A stretch of DNA of 64,000 nt from Lytechinus pictus (Eukaryota; Echinodermata; Echinoidea; Temnopleuroida; Toxopneustidae): NCBI RefSeq assembly GCF_037042905.1, contig NC_087261.1:15739917-15803916 (forward strand), given 5' to 3'. Positions 60,701 to 64,000 of the stretch are shown here, one piece after another. Position numbers and translations under genes: made by a program. The number at the start of each line of letters is the position of its first letter. Position 1 is the stretch's first letter. The notes beneath the pieces are model-generated. The model searched no databases and was not told the DNA's origin. It was given only the letters and a program-made list of their open reading frames with translations.

Positions 60701-63223
60701 CTTCGAATGATCTGCTGTCCCAGTCCACCAACTTTTGACAAAAGACTCTCAGCTCTCTAGTATGATTCAGAAGAATCGGTGCGTTGTAGAGAGTTTCCCC
60801 GTAGTAGTCAGTAGATGCGAACAATTTGATGAAAACATCATCAGTTAGTTATTCTCAAAATTCCTCGTTTATTCAGGTTTGATCGTGTCGTACTTTGGTC
60901 AGATGCAGACTGAGCACCGTCGCTTCTCTCTCTCAGCTCTACGATCGCTTGGTATGGGCAAGTTTAAAATGGAAGAAACTATCTCCGACGAGGCACGTCA
61001 CCTAGCCCTGAGTTTTTCTTCAAGACAGGCAAAGCCCTTTGTACCTTTTCACGACATTGTTGTAAGCGTTTCCAATATAATCTGTTGGCTGAGTCTCGGT
61101 AAGCGCTTCGACTACGACGATGAATCTTTTCAACGAATTCTTGCAGCTGTGTTCGAAAGCTTTGAGATCGCCGAGTTGGCGGGACTCTTCAATTTCATTC
61201 CTTTCTTGAGGTTTTTACCCAGAAGTGGTTATAGGCGAATGCTGGCACTCAAAGGCACCCACGATAACTTCATGAAACCAATGGTACTGAAAGTGAGTGA
61301 GGAACAGAAGAAGAGTAGAAGATCTCCTTCGTGTTTTGTGGAGATGTACGCTGAGCAGATGATGGAGGCAGAGCGTGAGTCTCCTGGTAAACACACATTT
61401 ACTGAAGACAACATGTATCGTGCAGTTGCTGATCTTTTTGCTGCCGGTACAGAGACAACCGCCACAACCTTAAAGTGGGCCTTAATGTACATGGTATTAC
61501 ACCGAGATGTTCAGGAAAAGATCCACAAGGAACTTGATGATGTTGTCGGACGAAATCGGTTACCACGTCTTACAGATAGACCAAACTTGCCTTACACGGA
61601 AGCTACTTTGCTTGAGATACAAAGATTCGCTTCCATCACACCTCTGGGAGTTCCTCACGCGCCTGTCAAAGATGTTGTCCTTAATGGCTATGACATCCCT
61701 AAAGGAACTGTCATCATACCTAACCTATGGGCCATTCACCATGACCCAGACCTATGGAAGAATCCTGATGAGTTCAATCCAGAGAGGTTTCTTGACCCAG
61801 AAACCAAGCAGGTTGTTCAGAGGGAGGAACTTATTCCATTCTCTATCGGTAACTATTCTTTTTCAATCATTTTCATCTTGCAATTTGAAAAGATAAACGG
61901 AGCGTCTCACACGTTCACACTCTTACAATATAAACAACTATAATATATATGATATATATATATATATATATATATAATTATATACCGGGGTTGGATTTCT
62001 GAAGAGTCATGCTCGCATAATAGGCCCATCATGATTATTTTGTTTCGAATTAAAAATGAAAAATAAACTCATGCATGCTGTATTCATTACAAAAATAATT
62101 ATTGTAGAAGTGCCTCGTTGTTATAGGCCAAGTTCATCTAAGAAATTTATTTGAATCAATATAGAAAAATCAGATAAGTATAATGCTGAAAATTTCATCA
62201 AAATCGGATGTAAAATAAGAAAGTTATGACATTTTGAAGTTTCGCTTATTGTTTACAGAATAGTTATTTTTATGCACAATTTAGTCACATGCAAATGAAT
62301 TATACAATATTTCCAATTTTTACAGATTTGAAAATAAGGACCAATTTGCCTGAACCATAAAAGATTAAACAGTGGTAATTCCGCATGTTCAGGGGAAAAT
62401 AAAACTTTGTGTCACAGGACAATGAGGAGAAAATTAGAATATTTCGTATTTCATATAATAAGATACAAAAGAAATAGTGAGTCACTGTGATGTCATCAGT
62501 TCCCTCATTTGCATACCGACTTGGATGTGCATAATTATTACTGATTTGTGAAATTAACCGAAACTTTAATATGTCTTAACTTTCTTATTTTACATCCGAT
62601 TTCGATGAAATTTTAGTGTTATGCTGGATTTTTCTCTTTTTATTCAAGCCATCTTTTTGTTGGAGTGGACTTGTCCTTTAATCCAATGTACGGTATCCCA
62701 TTGTATACACCAACGCGCTGCTTGTGTTATTTTTTCCCCATGCATCCTGTGAGAAGGTGGTCGAGGTTGAACATGAACGATGTATTTTAGCTCAAAATTT
62801 ATGTTGTTTCCACGATAAGAGATTAGATCTCCGTGTGAAACAACCGTTCTTTACCGATGTTTAACTCTTCTCTCTTACCCCTTTCTTCCTCTCGATTTCC
62901 CTCTTTTTTTATCTTCTTGTCTTTCTCCCCTCCGGTTCCCCTCTTCCTCTCTCTTTCTTCTTCTCTTCTCCCCCTCTCTCTATCTCTTTCTCTCACCTTA
63001 TCGTACTTATCTTCTCTTTCTTTGTTTTCCAGGTCGTCGTAGATGTATGGGTGAACAATTAGCCAAGGTGGAACTTTTCATCTTCTTTACTCATCTCTTG
63101 CATCGCTTTAAATTCGAAACACCAGAGGGCGCCCCTCCTCTAACAATGAAAGCGAGGAATGGAGCTACGCTAAATCCAGAAGAGTTTGAAATCCGCGCTT
63201 CTCTTATTGATGATATCATGTAG
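57424..63223 (+). CDS. Cytochrome P450, CYP2 type, complete, three coding exons
   Basis: The coding exons 57424-57790, 60877-61848 and 63033-63223 join in phase to 509 residues. An N-terminal anchor (about 13-30, FILAGLTAFLLSFILVRS) is followed by basic residues and the proline hinge LPPRGPREWPVLGS. The I-helix is LFAAGTETTATT (AGTETT at 312-317), the K-helix ExxR is EIQR (369-372), then FNPERF, and the heme loop FSIGRRRCMGEQLA with Cys451 as iron ligand. Such enzymes are endoplasmic-reticulum monooxygenases that use P450 reductase to oxidise lipids or foreign compounds; the substrate cannot be read from sequence. The last intron falls at the heme-loop glycine, a typical CYP2 position, but most vertebrate CYP2 genes have about nine exons. 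Residue 133 is Gln where the C-helix usually has Trp. A second CYP2-like gene could lie outside the window. Confidence 0.95.
58006..58598. mobile_element. MITE with TTAAAGGAGAATGAAAC ends, P450 intron 1
   Basis: The ends TTAAAGGAGAATGAAACCC and GTTTCATTCTCCTTTAA are inverse, and the arms match for about 200 bases (TTGGCAATGCGACCAAGATC against GATCTTGGTCGCATTGCCAA). It resembles the other TTAAAGG families in size and style but not in interior sequence. Confidence 0.75.
58989..59155 (+). mobile_element. CAGTGGCGTAATGAGC element, short copy, P450 intron 1
   Basis: CAGTGGCGTAATGAGCCAAC starts the element and CCCCCATCTGTATGCCACC ends it, as in the copy at 3198-3463 (inverse orientation). The middle is shortened. 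Confidence 0.55.
59759..60015 (-). mobile_element. CAGTGGCGTAATGAGC element, copy 3, P450 intron 1
   Basis: The plus-strand sequence runs from ACTGGCATATAGAGGGGGG through TTTTGCTCGCTCGCAAC and GATACGCCATATCTAGCC to CTCATTACACCACTG, collinear with 3198-3463. Confidence 0.6.
60130..60250. repeat. AAT/GATGAT microsatellite, P450 intron 1
   Basis: Array of AATAATAATGATAATAAAA and GATGATGATTATGATGACG type sequence. Confidence 0.85.
60251..60530. repeat. Dispersed repeat of unknown family, P450 intron 1
   Basis: GTGGCTACTTATATATAGCG and CTCTTGGCGCTTCAAGAAAG followed by GGATAGGTAGTTGATTCCG, similar in style to 19398-19840. Old retroelement debris is the likeliest reading. Confidence 0.3.
60531..60806. 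repeat. 276-base foldback just before P450 exon 2
   Basis: TACGGGGAAACTCTCTACA at the left and TGTAGAGAGTTTCCCCGTA at the right are inverse. The arms continue with GAGAGCTAGCTGAAAGGCTT, TTGTCGAAAGTTAGTGGACC and GGACAGCAT against their inverses. The loop is near 60650-60700. It ends 70 bases before the exon 2 acceptor. Confidence 0.7.
60877..61848 (+). CDS. P450 coding exon 2
   Basis: A single 972-base exon codes residues 123-446 and one base: C-helix region QMQTEHRRFSLSALRSLGMG, the I-helix, ExxR and PERF motifs and REELIPFSI. In vertebrate CYP2 genes this stretch is split among several exons. Acceptor TTCAG, donor GTAACT. Confidence 0.95.
61940..61982. repeat. TA microsatellite at the start of P450 intron 2
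   Basis: Nearly pure (TA)n shortly after the exon 2 donor. Confidence 0.9.
62121..62681. mobile_element. MITE, TTAAAGGGCAAGTCCACC family copy 2, P450 intron 2
   Basis: Degraded left end TTATAGGCCAAGTTCATC and intact right end GGAGTGGACTTGTCCTTTAA. The arm ATCGGATGTAAAATAAGAAA and its inverse match the copy at 30637-31242. Confidence 0.72.
62862..63032 (+). promoter_or_regulatory. Long pyrimidine tract and acceptor before P450 exon 3
   Basis: About 170 bases of mostly C and T (CTCTTCCTCTCTCTTTCTTC and similar), ending TTGTTTTCCAG. It serves as an unusually long polypyrimidine tract for the 3' splice site. Confidence 0.6.
63033..63223 (+). CDS. P450 coding exon 3 and stop
   Basis: Codes GRRRCMGEQLAKVELFIFFT onward to ASLIDDIM and TAG at 63221. 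It begins with the heme-loop glycine split across the junction. Acceptor TTCCAG after a 170-base pyrimidine tract. Confidence 0.94.
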
Positions 63224-63233
63224 ATTGAAGATG

Positions 63234-63333
63234 AAAAGTGCCAGCCAGATGTTCAGTTCATCATCTCATCATCATCTTTTCCAAAGGATGTAGACATGAC
63301 GAGATGATTATCTGAACATCTGGGTGGCACTTT
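63234..63333 (+). other. Strong hairpin in the P450 3' UTR
   Basis: Starting 11 bases after the stop codon, AAAAGTGCCAGCCAGATGTT CAG pairs with CTGAACATCTGGGTGGCACT TTT with a single mismatch (arms 63234-63256 and 63311-63333), and GATGA/TCATC words add pairs in the loop. ATTAAA at 63345-63350 is a plausible polyadenylation signal right after it. Confidence 0.72.
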
Positions 63334-63344
63334 TAAGCTTCCAT

Positions 63345-63350
63345 ATTAAA
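63345..63350 (+). terminator. Candidate polyadenylation signal ATTAAA of the P450 gene
   Basis: ATTAAA lies about 120 bases after the stop codon, just beyond the hairpin; it is the common variant of AATAAA. Confidence 0.45.
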
Positions 63351-64000
63351 TCATTAAAAAAACATTGAATTACAGTTGCAACGTGATTACGATTTTGCAC
63401 AGTAACATATCAATTGAAAGGCGATCAGGATACATCCGTTTTCCGAAAGGTGATAATAAGTGAGGCACCGAAGAAGGTAGTAATTATTTAAACAGCAGAG
63501 ACAGTTAAAGGGAAAGTTCGCCCTGACGATAAGTTGGTTTTCATAAAAGCAGAAAAATTATACAAAAGTGAAGGTTTTATCAAAGTCCGTCAGAGAATAA
63601 CGGAATTAGGATTTAAAAAAAAAAAATAATTTTGTGACTTCACCAACGAGCAGCTCCTCAATGTGTCGTTTAATATATTTTTATATAATTGTTTTTTATT
63701 TATTCATTTATTTACTTTTTGCTTCTCATTTGTTTTAAAGTGCCCCTGCTATTTTTGGTAAATACTGGATTCACCCCTGCAATAGCCACCCCCTTAACTG
63801 CTTAAAGCCTTTTTTACTTTGAATATAGAGACTTTTTGTACAAATTTTCTTTGAATTTCGTAACGGTTTTTACATTTTGAAATATAATGTATATTGGGTA
63901 AAATGCTCCATGAGGGTAATTATATGTCCAACCAACATTCGGTATTTTTACTTCATCCAGTGTGATGAAAATTTTGCCCAATCTAAAGTAATTGCTTATA
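63351..64000. other. Right end of the window, no gene recognised
   Basis: AT-rich sequence. At 63508-63660 AGGGAAAGTTCGCCCTGAC and GTGAAGGTTTTATCAAAGTC match one arm of the GTTCACCCTGA element at 47306-47779. Confidence 0.4.

Noticed and set aside
1-64000. CRISPR array, operon, phage or virus-derived genes
   Set aside because: The tandem repeats lack CRISPR spacing, genes have introns, and no viral or reverse-transcriptase protein was recognised in any frame.

Overview
The window is AT-rich animal nuclear DNA with split genes, dense inverted-repeat transposons, tRNA-derived SINEs and long homopolymer C/G runs. A large secreted IL-17-like family with near-identical neighbouring copies, few-exon CYP2-like genes and this repeat style suggest an echinoderm, most likely a sea urchin. 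That assignment is an inference from gene content and was not tested by a search.

Layout. (1) 1-17 kb: two closely related IL-17-like cytokine genes face away from each other. The first is on the minus strand and runs off the left edge (1-277). The second is complete on the plus strand (16111-16653). The roughly 16 kb between them holds no other recognisable gene, only repeats: a tandem 0.4 kb foldback, SINEs, a 1.2 kb foldback and a GCGCGAAGCGC-rich element with a SINE inside it. A palindromic minisatellite follows the second gene. (2) 19-24 kb: repeats, including a 'ladder' element with a 9-bp target duplication. (3) 24.3-32.7 kb, minus strand: a complete seven-coding-exon syntenin (SDCBP) gene of 299 residues. 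(4) 33-45 kb: no gene recognised; SINE, LINE-like tails, many miniature inverted-repeat elements and a second ladder element with a 9-bp duplication. (5) 45.5-52.3 kb, minus strand: a complete seven-coding-exon TMEM65 gene of 275 residues. (6) 52.4-57.2 kb: a TAG/AGT microsatellite split by two mobile elements, then a repeat-rich block. (7) 57.4-63.2 kb, plus strand: a complete three-coding-exon cytochrome P450 of the CYP2 type (509 residues), with a long hairpin in its 3' untranslated region.

The genes do not form a pathway: an immune cytokine pair, a PDZ scaffold of exosome and syndecan trafficking, a mitochondrial inner-membrane protein linked to calcium handling, and a microsomal monooxygenase. 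All splice junctions given were read by hand from GT/AG signals, reading frame and family alignment, and the phases agree throughout.

I found no prokaryote-style system, CRISPR array or virus. The signals that best merit follow-up are the ladder elements (short near-palindromic words in inverted arrays, two of them with perfect 9-bp target duplications), the strong excess of the octamer TACATGTA between about 27 and 45 kb, and the replacement-rich divergence between the two IL-17 copies.
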